A stretch of DNA of 64,000 nucleotides from the NCBI GenBank assembly GCA_030834695.1, contig JAUQXK010000101.1:62001-126000 (forward strand), in the 5' to 3' direction. A program made the translations under genes and the position numbers. Shown here piece after piece: positions 44,193 through 53,177 of the stretch; within the stretch, counting starts at the first letter, position 1, and each line of letters opens with the position of its first letter. The notes beneath the pieces are model-generated. The model saw nothing but the letters and a program-made list of their open reading frames with translations, was not told the DNA's origin and ran no database searches. This DNA comes from Desulfobacterales bacterium (GTDB taxonomy: Bacteria > Desulfobacterota > Desulfobacteria > Desulfobacterales > SpSt-501).

Positions 44193-45079
44193 CAGACCTT
44201 TACGACCAGCGAGAAAACCAACAGCAGACCGAACGCGGTATCGAGCTTGGCGGTCTGCGCATCGGCGTCGAGCGGAATGTTGTGGGCCATCTGACGCAGC
44301 AGCTTGACCGCCAACGGGGTGGACAGCAAGACGATCAGCGACCAGATGGTCAACGGGCCGAACACCGCCATGATCACAACCGCCAGATAGGCCGCCACAA
44401 TCAGCCCCAAATACAACGAAACGCCCCTGCGTTCGCCCAGCACGATGGCCAGGGTTTGAATGCCCTTGCTGCGGTCATAGCGGACGTCGCGGATGTTGTT
44501 GGCGAGCAGAACCAGCGCCACGAGCACGCCGAAGGGAATCGAGATGAGCAATGCGTCGGCGCTGACGGCCTGCTGTTGAACGTAATAAGCACCGGTGACC
44601 ATCAGCGGACCCCACATCAGAAACACCGAGAACTCGCCCAGCGCCTTGTATTTGTAATTCAGCGGTGCAGCCGTATACGTGATTCCGGCCGCCGTTCCGA
44701 TGATCCCCAGGACGAGCACCAGCATGCCGCGGGTGGCGGTCAGGAAGACACCGATCAGTGCAGCGAGGAGATAGAGCAGGTAGGCCGCGATGCGAACCTG
44801 ATCCAGTTGGAGTCGCCCCTCCATCAAGGGGTGTGGGCGGTAGCGCGCCGTCGGGACGTCCGGGCTGTCCACGCCGTGCCGCACATCGTCATAGTCGTTG
44901 ATGAGGTTGCTGGCCGCGTGCATCAGGACCGCTGCGATCAGGGTCAAGAGGTACAGCGGCCAGGAGAAAGCCCCCTCCACCGCGGCGACGGCGCTGCCGA
45001 CACTGACGGAAATGGCGGTCATGGTGAAGGACCACGGCCGAGCCGCCAAGAACCAGTTGCGATACGCGGTATCTATCAT
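44186..45079 (-). CDS. menA: 1,4-dihydroxy-2-naphthoate prenyltransferase-like (UbiA family)
   Basis: The 297-residue protein has eight to nine membrane segments and the two Asp-rich motifs of UbiA enzymes: NLINDYDDVRHGVD near residue 60 and NNIRDVRYDRSKG near residue 195. The ARPWSFTMT N-terminus resembles MenA. It would attach a polyprenyl chain for menaquinone, the expected quinone here, although other men/mqn genes are not visible. Confidence 0.85.
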   Translation of the reverse strand: MIDTAYRNWFLAARPWSFTMTAISVSVGSAVAAVEGAFSWPLYLLTLIAAVLMHAASNLINDYDDVRHGVDSPDVPTARYRPHPLMEGRLQLDQVRIAAYLLYLLAALIGVFLTATRGMLVLVLGIIGTAAGITYTAAPLNYKYKALGEFSVFLMWGPLMVTGAYYVQQQAVSADALLISIPFGVLVALVLLANNIRDVRYDRSKGIQTLAIVLGERRGVSLYLGLIVAAYLAVVIMAVFGPLTIWSLIVLLSTPLAVKLLRQMAHNIPLDADAQTAKLDTAFGLLLVFSLVVKVWW

Positions 45080-45095
45080 TCCAGTTTTCTAGTTT

Positions 45096-45623
45096 CTAGG
45101 GCTTGCCCGGTTGCGGTGGGTTGAGAGCCGTGCGAGCTTCTTCTGATGCGGCCCGCGCCGTATCGATGGCTCGCTGTGCTTCGGCCCGGGCCGCTTCGGC
45201 CTTTTCTTCCTCGGCCCGGATCTTGTATTTGAACTGCTCCCGGCGTGACGGCGTGTTGCCGAAGCGTTTGCGGTACTCCAACGCGTGCTGGGTTTGTTCA
45301 TCCGCTTTCTGGACAGCTTCCTGCGCTTGTTCGTCCGCTTCGCGTGCGCGGCGGAGGATGCCCTCAAGATCGGAACGGCGCTTGTCATCCAGCCGCGCCT
45401 CGTCGCGCTGCAGACGTTGCTGCTGACGCTGCCTGGCTTCGGCCGGCGTCACCGCCGAATCCTCGACGACGTCTTTGACGCTGGCGTCCACCGGCGGGGG
45501 ATCGTCGGTGATATACAGTTTCCCGCGGGAGTCGGTCCAGGTATACACTTTGCTCTGCGCCTGAGCACCGGTGTCCGCCACCAATGCAATGACCAACGAC
45601 GCCAAGAGGATCATCGATTTCAT
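45096..45623 (-). CDS. Secreted DUF4124 protein with coiled coil
   Basis: The 175-residue protein has a cleavable signal (about 1-22), then a DUF4124 motif VYTWTDSRGKLYITDDPP, then a long Arg/Glu/Ala-rich coiled coil (about 65-165). Function is unknown; such proteins are envelope-located. AAGGAGGG precedes the ATG. A second DUF4124 protein with the same layout is at 52596-53123. Confidence 0.85.
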   Translation of the reverse strand: MKSMILLASLVIALVADTGAQAQSKVYTWTDSRGKLYITDDPPPVDASVKDVVEDSAVTPAEARQRQQQRLQRDEARLDDKRRSDLEGILRRAREADEQAQEAVQKADEQTQHALEYRKRFGNTPSRREQFKYKIRAEEEKAEAARAEAQRAIDTARAASEEARTALNPPQPGKP

Positions 45624-45810
45624 CGCAGCCCTCCTTGAAAGCCATCGGGTAGCTATGAGGATGGCATAAAATTATCTGAAAAGGCCTGATATGTCAATTT
45701 CAGCGGGCTGCGGCGGTTTTTGGGGCGGCTGCCGACGAATACCGGAAACCGCTTGCCGTGGTGGACGTATCCCTGCCGGATGGACCCGGCTCCACAGCCG
45801 GGTCGGAAAC

Positions 45811-48168
45811 CTATCCGATTTTCGGCGGGACGGACATCTCGGTCCAGAATCTCAGCAGACCGCCGGCGAAATCGTCAGGATTCCTTATCGGTCGCGGCCG
45901 CCATCCCTCGGGCAACAGCGCCCGGTAGTGCTCTGAACCGTAGCGCTGGTCGATCAGCAGAACGACCCCGCGGTCGGTTTCGGAGCGGATGACCCGGCCG
46001 GCGGCCTGCAGCACGCGGTTGATGCCGGGGTACAGGTAGGCGTATTCGAAGCCCTGCTCCAGGCGGTCCGCGAAGTAGCTGCGGATCAGCTCCCGCTCCA
46101 GGCCGACGGCCGGCAGCCCCACGCCGACGACCGCCGCTCCGGAAAGCCGCGTCCCAACCAAATCGATCCCTTCGCCGAAGATGCCGCCCATGACGGCAAA
46201 GCCGACCAGGGTGCGCGGGTTGTCGGTTTCGAAACGCTCCAGAAAGGCCTCGCGTTGCCGCTCGCCCATGCCCGGCTGCTGGACGATCACGCCGATATCC
46301 GGGCGTGCCGCCTGAAATGCCTCCAGCACCAACCGCAGGTACTGGTAGGACGGGAAAAAGAGGAGGTAATTGCCCGCCCGAGTTTCCACCATGCAGTGAA
46401 GGATTCGGGCCACCTCGGACTTGGTGCGGTCGCGGTGCCGATAGTAGGTCGACAGCCGGTCGGCGACGAACACGGCCAAGTTCTCGGACGGAAACGGCGA
46501 GGGCAGGGACAAGGTTTCGGCGGATGTGCTGGCGAGCATCGTCTGGAAGTAATCCAGCGGGGTCAGCGTCGCCGAGAAAAATACGGCCGAACCACAGCGA
46601 GCCAAGGCCGCGCCGATCTGCCGCGACGGGTCGATGCAAAAGAGCTTGAGCCGTACATCGGGAGATAGGGTCTCATAGCAGGCCGCATAGCTTTCATCGA
46701 ATTGTTCGGCCACGCGCAGGAAGCCGCCGGTTTCGAAATAGCGCTCCAGAAGCTCCTCCCGAAAAACGGATTTAAGATTCTTCTCAAGCCATTTCTCGGC
46801 GGCGGCCATGAAATCGCGCAGCAAGGGATAGAGCTCGTCCGGTGCGCTGCGGTCGGCGATCGGTGCGCCGGCCGCTTCGACGCGCTGGCGGGCCGCCAGC
46901 ATCCAGCGGTTGATCTTTCCCAGGCAGCGGTAAACCGCCGGAAGGCTGCCCTTCACCGCCCGGCGCAGTTCCAGGAACGGCTGCTTGCGGAGTTCGGCCG
47001 AGAACATTTCGCGGGACCGATCCACCAGGTTGTGGGCCTCGTCAACCAGAAAAACATGGTCGCCGGTTCGCTCTAAAAAGAAATGGCGCAAATAGGCCTT
47101 GGGATCGAAGGCGTAGTTGTAGTCACCGATGATCAGGTCGGCCCAACGAGAGAGATCAAGGGAGAACTCAAAGGGGCACACCCGAAATTTCTGTGCGGTT
47201 GCGGCTACGGCCTCGCGCGTCCAGGCATCCTCATCAAACAGGGCGCGGCGGGCCGCCGGCAGTCGATCATAGTGGCCGCGGGCGAAGTCGCATTCCTCGG
47301 GGCGGCAGGCATGGTCGGGGTTGAAGCAGGCCTTTTCCTTGGCGGTCAGGGCGAGCGTCTTCAAGCGCAAGCCCCTCGCCCGCAGCTCGTCCAGGGCTTT
47401 TTCAGCCGCCATGCGGGTCGTGGTGCGGGCGGTCAAATAGAAGACCTTTGAGCCGGCGCGCTCGGCGACGGAGCATACGGCAGGGAAGAGCACGGCCATG
47501 GTCTTGCCGATGCCGGTAGCGGCCTGGATAAAAATCCGGCCGGCCTCCTGGATGGTCCGGCCGACCGCGTCCACCATTTCGCGCTGGCCGGGACGATAGT
47601 CCTCGAACGGAAACGCAAGCTGCCGGCCGGCAGCATCCCGTCGACGCTGCCAATGGGTGATGAGCATTGCCCATTGCAGATACCGCCCGACGAGGTCCTC
47701 GAAAAACGACTGCAGTTCGCTCCGGGTAAAAAAACGGCGGATGTCCCGGGAGGCGCCTGTCTCCAACCGCGCATAGGTCAATTGAACACCGGCTTCGGTC
47801 AGGTCGTGTTCCGCGGCGTAAAGAAAGGCATAGACTTTGGCCTGCCCCCAATGGAGGGGGTTATCCTCGCGCAGGCATTCTTCCGGGTTGCGGCGGGTGG
47901 TCTTGATCTCGTCGATGACCGGAACGGCGCCGCTTTCAAATACGCCGTCTATCCGACCGGTGATGTCCAGCACCAGGTCCGGTGTTTCCACTTGGTGGGC
48001 GATGGTGACTTCCGCTGCGTACCCGACCGGCCGCGAATATTGAATCCTCTGGTGCAGCTTGATGGCGTCGGCCGCGCGGGAGGCCCCGGAAAACTCGACG
48101 TTCAGATCGCCGCTGCGCAGCACAAACTCGACCAGTTCGCGCACGCCGATGGTCAGATGGGGTTTCAT
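45811..48168 (-). CDS. Rad3/DinG-type DNA helicase with N-terminal PD-(D/E)XK domain
   Basis: The 785-residue protein starts with a nuclease-like domain (about 30-160) carrying GRIDGVF and DEIKTTRR, the D...ExK core, then a QAK motif. The helicase follows: Walker A ATGIGKT, an Fe-S type cysteine set (KACFNPDHACRPEECDF and a later VCPFEF), DEAHN box, and C-terminal motifs GGIFGEGIDL and QAAGRVIRS. It should be a 5'-3' helicase for repair or replication-transcription conflicts. Divergent from the sigma-54 regulator genes. Confidence 0.92.
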   Translation of the reverse strand: MKPHLTIGVRELVEFVLRSGDLNVEFSGASRAADAIKLHQRIQYSRPVGYAAEVTIAHQVETPDLVLDITGRIDGVFESGAVPVIDEIKTTRRNPEECLREDNPLHWGQAKVYAFLYAAEHDLTEAGVQLTYARLETGASRDIRRFFTRSELQSFFEDLVGRYLQWAMLITHWQRRRDAAGRQLAFPFEDYRPGQREMVDAVGRTIQEAGRIFIQAATGIGKTMAVLFPAVCSVAERAGSKVFYLTARTTTRMAAEKALDELRARGLRLKTLALTAKEKACFNPDHACRPEECDFARGHYDRLPAARRALFDEDAWTREAVAATAQKFRVCPFEFSLDLSRWADLIIGDYNYAFDPKAYLRHFFLERTGDHVFLVDEAHNLVDRSREMFSAELRKQPFLELRRAVKGSLPAVYRCLGKINRWMLAARQRVEAAGAPIADRSAPDELYPLLRDFMAAAEKWLEKNLKSVFREELLERYFETGGFLRVAEQFDESYAACYETLSPDVRLKLFCIDPSRQIGAALARCGSAVFFSATLTPLDYFQTMLASTSAETLSLPSPFPSENLAVFVADRLSTYYRHRDRTKSEVARILHCMVETRAGNYLLFFPSYQYLRLVLEAFQAARPDIGVIVQQPGMGERQREAFLERFETDNPRTLVGFAVMGGIFGEGIDLVGTRLSGAAVVGVGLPAVGLERELIRSYFADRLEQGFEYAYLYPGINRVLQAAGRVIRSETDRGVVLLIDQRYGSEHYRALLPEGWRPRPIRNPDDFAGGLLRFWTEMSVPPKIG

Positions 48169-48275
48169 TAAAGGTGTCCAAATCCTCGATTGCGATTTTT
48201 AAGAAAAACTGCTATCAAAAAAACGCCGGCAAATCTACCGACAGCTCGATGGACAGCTATCTCGGGAAGAATTCC

Positions 48276-49313
48276 ATGAGTGGTTCCAACCTTACGTCCA
48301 ACAAGATCATCCCTATCGCGAGCTCCCCACCAACGGCCTTCAAGGACATCATCGGGCAAAGCCCGCCGATGAAGAGTATTTTTCGCATGGTCGAGAAGGT
48401 GGCCGGAAGCGACACCACCATCATGCTCAATGGCGAAACCGGCACCGGCAAGGGAGTGATCGCCCGGGCCATCCATGAGTGCTCGCCGCGCCGCAGCAAG
48501 CCGCTGATCCAGATCAATTGCGGGGCTACGCCGGAGGGCCTGCTGGAGAGTGAATTCTTCGGCTACCGCCGCGGCGCTTTCACGGGAGCGGTGGCGGACA
48601 AACCCGGAAAGTTCGAGATGGCCAACGGCGGCACCATCTTCCTGGACGAGATCGGCGACATGAGCGCCGATCTCCAAGTGAAGGTGCTGCGCGTGCTGGA
48701 AGAGGGGGAGTTCGAGCGCGTCGGCGGCCGCGAGACCATCAAGGTGGATGCGCGCATCATCGCGGCGACGCACCGCGACCTGGAGGAAGAGGTTCAGAAG
48801 GGCCATTTCCGAGAAGATCTTTTTTATCGGCTTTACGTGATTCCCATCATGCTGCCTGCGCTGCGGGAGCACAAAAGCGATATTCCGTTTCTCGTGCATC
48901 ACTTCCTCGAAGAGTTCGCCCGCAAAAACCAGAAGAACGTCATGAAAGTTGCGCCGGAAGCCATGCAACTATTGATGAACTATCCATGGTACGGCAACGT
49001 GCGCGAGCTAAAAAACACGATCGAACGCATCGTGGTCCTCAAGGACGGAAATACCCTGGGAGCGGACGATTTGCCGGAAAAGGTCCGGATGGACGAAGCG
49101 CCGGCCGGCCGGCGAAGGGGCGCGAGCGGGGGAGAGGAAGGCATTTCGTTTCAAACAGCGGTTTCGGAGTTCGAAAAGGCGCTGATTCTGAGCGCGCTTG
49201 AAAAAACCAACTGGGTCAAGAACCGCGCTGCGGATCTGCTCCAAATCAAGCGCACCACGCTGGTGGAAAAGATCAAGCGGTATCAGCTCGAAAAACCCGC
49301 GGGGGATATCTAA
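48276..49313 (+). CDS. Sigma-54 activator with AAA+ and Fis-type HTH, no receiver domain
   Basis: The 345-residue protein has the complete NtrC-type AAA+ domain (Walker A GETGTGKG, the sigma-54-binding GAFTGA loop, LDEIGDM, WYGNVRELKN) and a C-terminal Fis-like helix-turn-helix (NRAADLLQIKRTTLVEKIKRY). Only about 30 unstructured residues precede the AAA+ domain, so it has no receiver. The ATG at 48276 has GGGAAGAA upstream; starts at 48174 or 48249 are alternatives. Its stop overlaps the next gene's start (TAATG). Confidence 0.92.
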   Translation: MSGSNLTSNKIIPIASSPPTAFKDIIGQSPPMKSIFRMVEKVAGSDTTIMLNGETGTGKGVIARAIHECSPRRSKPLIQINCGATPEGLLESEFFGYRRGAFTGAVADKPGKFEMANGGTIFLDEIGDMSADLQVKVLRVLEEGEFERVGGRETIKVDARIIAATHRDLEEEVQKGHFREDLFYRLYVIPIMLPALREHKSDIPFLVHHFLEEFARKNQKNVMKVAPEAMQLLMNYPWYGNVRELKNTIERIVVLKDGNTLGADDLPEKVRMDEAPAGRRRGASGGEEGISFQTAVSEFEKALILSALEKTNWVKNRAADLLQIKRTTLVEKIKRYQLEKPAGDI

Positions 49314-50470
49314 TGTCGACGAGCGATGCGGAAATTCTGTTTGTGGACGACGACCGTACGATTCTGGAGCTGGTCCGGGAGTACCTGTCGGAAATCGGAT
49401 ACCGGGTGGAGGTGGTCGACAACGGCATGCAGGCCCTGGAGCGGATCAAGGCTCAACCCTACGCCATTGTTTTCACGGACATCAAGATGCCCGACATCGA
49501 CGGGCTGGATCTGCTGTCGGCCATCAAGGAATACCGGCCGGAGACCGAGGTGATCATCGTTACCGGCCACGGCTCGATGGAATCGGCCATCAAGGCCATG
49601 AAGTTCGGAAGCTATGACTATCTTCAGAAACCCTTCAAGCTGAATGTGCTGAAGATCATCATCGACCGCATCCTCGACGCCAAAAAACTCAAGCAGGAAA
49701 AGATCGTTCTGAAAACGCGAGTTAAGGAACGGCACCGGTACGAAGGACTGGTCGGCATCAGCCTCAAGATGCAGGAGATTTACGACATCGTCGACCGCAT
49801 CCGGCGGACTGGTGCGAACGTCCTGATCGAGGGCGAAAGCGGCACGGGCAAGGAGTTGACGGCTCACATGATCCATCGCACCAGCGACCGCAACCCCAAA
49901 CCTTTTGTGGCCGTGTCCTGCAAGAGCCTGTTTCGGGGCGCAGCGGCGGAGGCTTCGGCGGAGCGTGTGCACGAAATGCTCCAAGGCGCGGCGGAAGGCT
50001 CCTTGTTTCTGGATGACATCTGCGAACTGCCGGAATCCGCCCAGGCCGCCCTGGCCGAGCTTTTGCGTGAACGCCATGCGGACGCCGCGTCCGGGGCCGG
50101 ACCCCGGCTCATCGCCTCCACCAACAGGGTCGTTAAAGAGGCACTGGCGAAAGGCATCCTGGACAAAGGCCTGCACGCCTGCCTGTCCGAGGTTTTTATC
50201 CAGATGCCGCCGCTAAGGGACCGCAAGGAGGACATCTGCCTGCTCATCAATCACTTTTTGGATCAGTTCAACGCCAAGAGCGGAAAAAAGGTCCTGGCCG
50301 TGGCACCCGAGGCCATGGACTACTTGTTGAGCTACAACTGGCCGGGCAACGTCATTCAATTGGAAAACGTGATTGAGCGGGCGTTTGCTCTCGGCGTGGA
50401 ACTGGTAATCCAAATTGATGATCTGCCGGCAGAGATCAAGACCGCCGGTGAGATCGCGCGGATGCACTGA
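49313..50470 (+). CDS. Receiver plus degenerate NtrC-type AAA+ protein without GAFTGA or HTH
   Basis: The 385-residue protein has an intact receiver domain (DDD near residue 12, phospho-acceptor Asp in FTDIKMPD, lysine in LQKPFK) and an AAA+ domain with Walker A GESGTGKE. The segment between VSCKSL and GSLFLDD is shortened, so the GAFTGA loop is absent; DEIG reads DDIC. The protein ends shortly after the sensor II helix with no DNA-binding domain. It cannot be a normal sigma-54 activator on its own; it probably works with the preceding gene, translated in overlap. Confidence 0.9.
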   Translation: MSTSDAEILFVDDDRTILELVREYLSEIGYRVEVVDNGMQALERIKAQPYAIVFTDIKMPDIDGLDLLSAIKEYRPETEVIIVTGHGSMESAIKAMKFGSYDYLQKPFKLNVLKIIIDRILDAKKLKQEKIVLKTRVKERHRYEGLVGISLKMQEIYDIVDRIRRTGANVLIEGESGTGKELTAHMIHRTSDRNPKPFVAVSCKSLFRGAAAEASAERVHEMLQGAAEGSLFLDDICELPESAQAALAELLRERHADAASGAGPRLIASTNRVVKEALAKGILDKGLHACLSEVFIQMPPLRDRKEDICLLINHFLDQFNAKSGKKVLAVAPEAMDYLLSYNWPGNVIQLENVIERAFALGVELVIQIDDLPAEIKTAGEIARMH

Positions 50471-50475
50471 TCATT

Positions 50476-50524
50476 AAACGCTCGCCGGCCGAATCCGTTA
50501 CTCGGTTCGGCCGGCGAGCGTTTT
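50476..50524. terminator. Bidirectional intrinsic terminator
   Basis: Perfect stem of 18 bases on each side (50476-50493, 50506-50523) with a 12-base loop, flanked by A3 and T4, between the convergent regulator and hsp20 genes. Confidence 0.9.
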
Positions 50525-50561
50525 CCGATTCAGGACCTGGGGAGGTCCGGCCACCGTAGAA

Positions 50562-50966
50562 TCAAGTTGCCTTTATGGCAATCCTGCGGGGGGTGGCCTT
50601 TTCGACCTTGGGAAGGGTGAGGCGAAGAACGCCGTCTCCCAGTTTGGCGTCGATCTTGTTCTGGTCGATCACCTCCGAAAGGGTGAACTGCCGATAGAAT
50701 CGCCCGGTATCGTACTCGATGAGCACGCCCTCCTCTGCAACGGACCCCACCGCTTCGATGTCTCCGGTGATGGTCAGGATGTTGTCGCGCAGGTCGATGT
50801 TAAGCTTCTCGGATTTGACTCCGGGGATATCGGCCAGCAACGTGATCTCCTTCTCGGTTTCAAAAATGTCCACCTGAGGAGTGAACACCGCACCCGGGGT
50901 CGTCTGTTCGGCCGGAGTCGTCAGCTCCTGTTTTTCTTTGACTGTGATATCCTTGCCGTCTGCCAT
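50562..50966 (-). CDS. Small heat shock protein (Hsp20/alpha-crystallin), second gene
   Basis: The 134-residue protein has an alpha-crystallin domain (PQVDIFETEKEITLLADIPGV, then DGVLRLTLPK) and a C-terminal IAI-type motif (RRIAIKAT). It acts as an ATP-independent holdase. ATG at 50966 with AAAGGAGGTG upstream. It lies 21 bases after the other hsp20 in the same operon; the short Thr/Glu-rich N-terminus differs from the partner, suggesting two classes that may mix. Confidence 0.93.
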   Translation of the reverse strand: MADGKDITVKEKQELTTPAEQTTPGAVFTPQVDIFETEKEITLLADIPGVKSEKLNIDLRDNILTITGDIEAVGSVAEEGVLIEYDTGRFYRQFTLSEVIDQNKIDAKLGDGVLRLTLPKVEKATPRRIAIKAT

Positions 50967-50987
50967 TTTGTTCACCTCCTTTCATTC

Positions 50988-51443
50988 CTATCGCACAGCG
51001 ATCTGGCGCGGCTTGGCAACTTCCGCCTTGGGAACCACGACGGTGAGAATGCCGTTGACCAGGCTGGCATCCACCTTGTTCGGATCGATCTCGCCGGGCA
51101 TGGCGATCATTCGGGAAAACTTTCCGGCTTCGCGCTCCCGGCGATGCCAGCGGGCGTCCTTGTTTTCCGCAGGGATCTTGCGTTCGCCGCTAACCGCAAC
51201 GCTATTGGCGGTCGCCTGGATGTCGAGTTCTCCGGCAACCACGCCGGGGAGTTCCGCCCGGATGAAATAACTGTCTTTGCTTTCGGTCAGGTTGATCAGC
51301 GGAAACACGCCGGCGTAAGGCCTTTGATAGGCGCCGCCAAAGCCTTCCATCAATCGGTCCATTTGACGTTTCATGCGCTCGAGTTCGGCAAATGGACTCT
51401 TGAATTCCCAGCTCGGAAATCCTAGAAGTCTTCTGTAAATCAT
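50988..51443 (-). CDS. Small heat shock protein (Hsp20/alpha-crystallin), first gene
   Basis: The 151-residue protein has a hydrophobic N-terminal arm (PSWEFKSPFAELERMKRQMDR), an alpha-crystallin domain with NGILTVVVPK, and a C-terminal PRQIAVR tail. ATG at 51443 is chosen for AAAGGAGAA 6 bases upstream; an in-frame start at 51515 lies in the promoter region. It is the first gene of a two-gene hsp20 operon. Confidence 0.93.
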   Translation of the reverse strand: MIYRRLLGFPSWEFKSPFAELERMKRQMDRLMEGFGGAYQRPYAGVFPLINLTESKDSYFIRAELPGVVAGELDIQATANSVAVSGERKIPAENKDARWHRREREAGKFSRMIAMPGEIDPNKVDASLVNGILTVVVPKAEVAKPRQIAVR

Positions 51444-51495
51444 ATTGAATTCTCCTTTCATGATTTTGGTTTTAGGATTTTCCTTTACTGGCGAA

Positions 51496-51523
51496 AATTT
51501 AAAATCGATAATCAATATGTCAA
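51496..51523 (-). promoter_or_regulatory. Predicted promoter for the hsp20 operon
   Basis: On the minus strand TTGACA and TAAATT with a 16-base spacer in AT-rich DNA, about 50 bases before the first hsp20 ATG. It looks like a housekeeping rather than a sigma-32 promoter. Confidence 0.55.
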
Positions 51524-51654
51524 GATAAAAAATTTATTATTTGCTTAATTACGAAAAAATAATTAATTGATTAGTAATGAATATGAGTCGGTTTGATTCT
51601 AAAGCCGCGGCGATAGCAGGTGTCGGAATGGCGGTAAGCGCTTATCGAAAAAAA

Positions 51655-51739
51655 CGAAAACCTGCAGATCCGTTGGGCTCTGCAGGTTTTCGGGAAACTA
51701 AAACGCTCCGGCTCTTTTCGAAAACGGAACCGGAGCGTT
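51655..51739 (-). terminator. Two tandem hairpins after the LysM gene
   Basis: The first met on the minus strand is AACGCTCCGG/CCGGAGCGTT (51702-51711, 51730-51739) with an inner TTTT/AAAA pair. The second is CGAAAACCTGCAGA/TCTGCAGGTTTTCG (51655-51668, 51679-51692), a perfect 14-bp stem followed by TCGTTTTTTT on the minus strand. Confidence 0.8.
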
Positions 51740-51780
51740 ACGATGAAAAGTGAGTGAAATCGACGCGGGGGGTCCTATCC

Positions 51781-52461
51781 TTAGCCAGACTTGGCCGGGC
51801 CCAGCATCAACTGCTGGCCCGGTTTGATCGGATCATTGGGATTTAGCTTGTTCAATTTCATTAACTGATCAGCGGGAATCCCATACTTGCGGCTTATTCC
51901 GTAAATGGTCTCGCCTTTTTGAACCGCGTGCATCCTGGCCTTTGGGTCTTTTTCAACCTTGGCCGGTGCAGCGGGTTTCTGGACCACCGGGTCCGGCTTG
52001 TGCGCCGCACTTTCGGGCTTGGGAGCAGCGGGTTCCGTCGGTTTGACCGCAGGTTTGCTCATATCCCTGGACAGTTGGTCGACCTTTTTGGTCAACGTGC
52101 TATCGAGCTGGGCCATGCGCTCGGAGATGGAGGCCATTTCTTTTTCCTTGCGCTCCAGCCGGGCCATGCCGGTATCGATCCATTCCAGCTTAGCAAGTTT
52201 TTCTTCAATGTTCTTCAGCCGGGTTTCAAGGCTCTTGATTAGATCTCTTTCGGCGGTTTTCGGGGCGCTGGAAAGAAACATCAAAATGACGATGACGGCC
52301 ACGAGGAGAATGCCGCCGCCGATCAAAACGGGTTTCATGGACTTCGGCCGGCGGCTGTCTTCATTCTGGGAATAACCGTAGGATTCCTCGCGATCGTCGC
52401 TGCCCGCCTGCTTTCCGCTCATGACAAAGTCGTCTTTGGGGTTGCCGTCGTGGTCGTGCAT
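51781..52461 (-). CDS. Membrane-anchored LysM protein
   Basis: The 226-residue protein has an acidic cytoplasmic N-terminus, one membrane segment (about 43-64), a coiled coil (about 70-130), a Pro/Lys/Ala-rich linker and a C-terminal LysM domain (VQKGETIYGISRKYG to KPGQQLMLG). It probably anchors in the inner membrane and binds peptidoglycan. No catalytic domain is present. Confidence 0.87.
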   Translation of the reverse strand: MHDHDGNPKDDFVMSGKQAGSDDREESYGYSQNEDSRRPKSMKPVLIGGGILLVAVIVILMFLSSAPKTAERDLIKSLETRLKNIEEKLAKLEWIDTGMARLERKEKEMASISERMAQLDSTLTKKVDQLSRDMSKPAVKPTEPAAPKPESAAHKPDPVVQKPAAPAKVEKDPKARMHAVQKGETIYGISRKYGIPADQLMKLNKLNPNDPIKPGQQLMLGPAKSG

Positions 52462-52486
52462 TTTTCAGCCTCTTTGCTGGCTTGAA

Positions 52487-52514
52487 GAAAAAGCTCGGCT
52501 TCTAATAAAGCCGA
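52487..52514 (-). terminator. Intrinsic terminator after the second DUF4124 gene
   Basis: On the minus strand TCGGCTT, a 6-base loop, AAGCCGA and then GCTTTTT. Located between the DUF4124 stop and the LysM gene start. Confidence 0.75.
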
Positions 52515-52595
52515 TATATGAACCCCCAAATAGGGGACGCATGATAGACTATACACAATATATAGACGCTTTTTAGATTAAACGCAATGGAAAAA

Positions 52596-53123
52596 TTAGG
52601 GTGTTTTTGAACGTGGTTTGATATTGCCTTCGAAGGGTTCGGGATTGTTGAAATAATCCTCGGGGTTCGTCAGGAGGGTCTCCAGCCGATATTGATAGTA
52701 GCCGATGCGGATGCGTTTATTTTTCTGTGAACCGAAGTGATCAAGGGGCAACGCTTCAAGCTCGTTGATCTTTTTTTCGAGATTCGCTTTTTCGACCGCA
52801 ATCATTTCTTCCTGCTTCAGCGGCGCACTCGGTTTTGTCGACTCGGCTTCCTGGCGGGCCTGCTCCTCGCGTTGCACTTCTTCGTCGAGGCCGCGAACGA
52901 TCGCTTCCACGCTGCTGGAATCGTCCTGCGGAGCAAGGGGTTTGGTTCCGGGGCCTCCAGGCGCCTCCCGAAACATCAGCTTCACGTTGCTGGCGTCCGA
53001 AGGGGGCAGGTTGCCGTAGGCGACATTGCCTTTCGAATCCGTCCACCGGTAGATGTCCGCGTTGAGGTAGGACAGGCCGGGGATGACAAAAAAAAGCGCT
53101 GCGATGATGATACGGTATTTCAT
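52596..53123 (-). CDS. Secreted DUF4124 protein
   Basis: The 175-residue protein has a cleavable signal (about 1-22, MKYRIIIAALFF start), the DUF4124 motif IYRWTDSKGNVAYGNLPP, and a charged coiled coil (about 85-140). Function unknown. ATG at 53123 places the signal peptide at the N-terminus. Same architecture as 45096-45623, so the two are probably paralogues. Confidence 0.85.
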   Translation of the reverse strand: MKYRIIIAALFFVIPGLSYLNADIYRWTDSKGNVAYGNLPPSDASNVKLMFREAPGGPGTKPLAPQDDSSSVEAIVRGLDEEVQREEQARQEAESTKPSAPLKQEEMIAVEKANLEKKINELEALPLDHFGSQKNKRIRIGYYQYRLETLLTNPEDYFNNPEPFEGNIKPRSKTP

Positions 53124-53177
53124 TTGGTTCCAATCCCCGATCGCGACGCGTTTCAAGCGTTGCGTGCGGCCGGTCCG

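Larger units (their letters stand above)
51444..51780. other. Intergenic region: hsp20 promoter and tandem terminators
   Basis: The 337-base region is AT-rich near the hsp20 operon, which it drives to the left. It also holds two consecutive hairpins downstream of the LysM gene. No gene is supported and no CIRCE operator was seen. Confidence 0.7.

Noticed and set aside
51444-51640. CIRCE (HrcA) operator before hsp20
   Set aside because: No TTAGCACTC-N9-GAGTGCTAA-like inverted repeat found.
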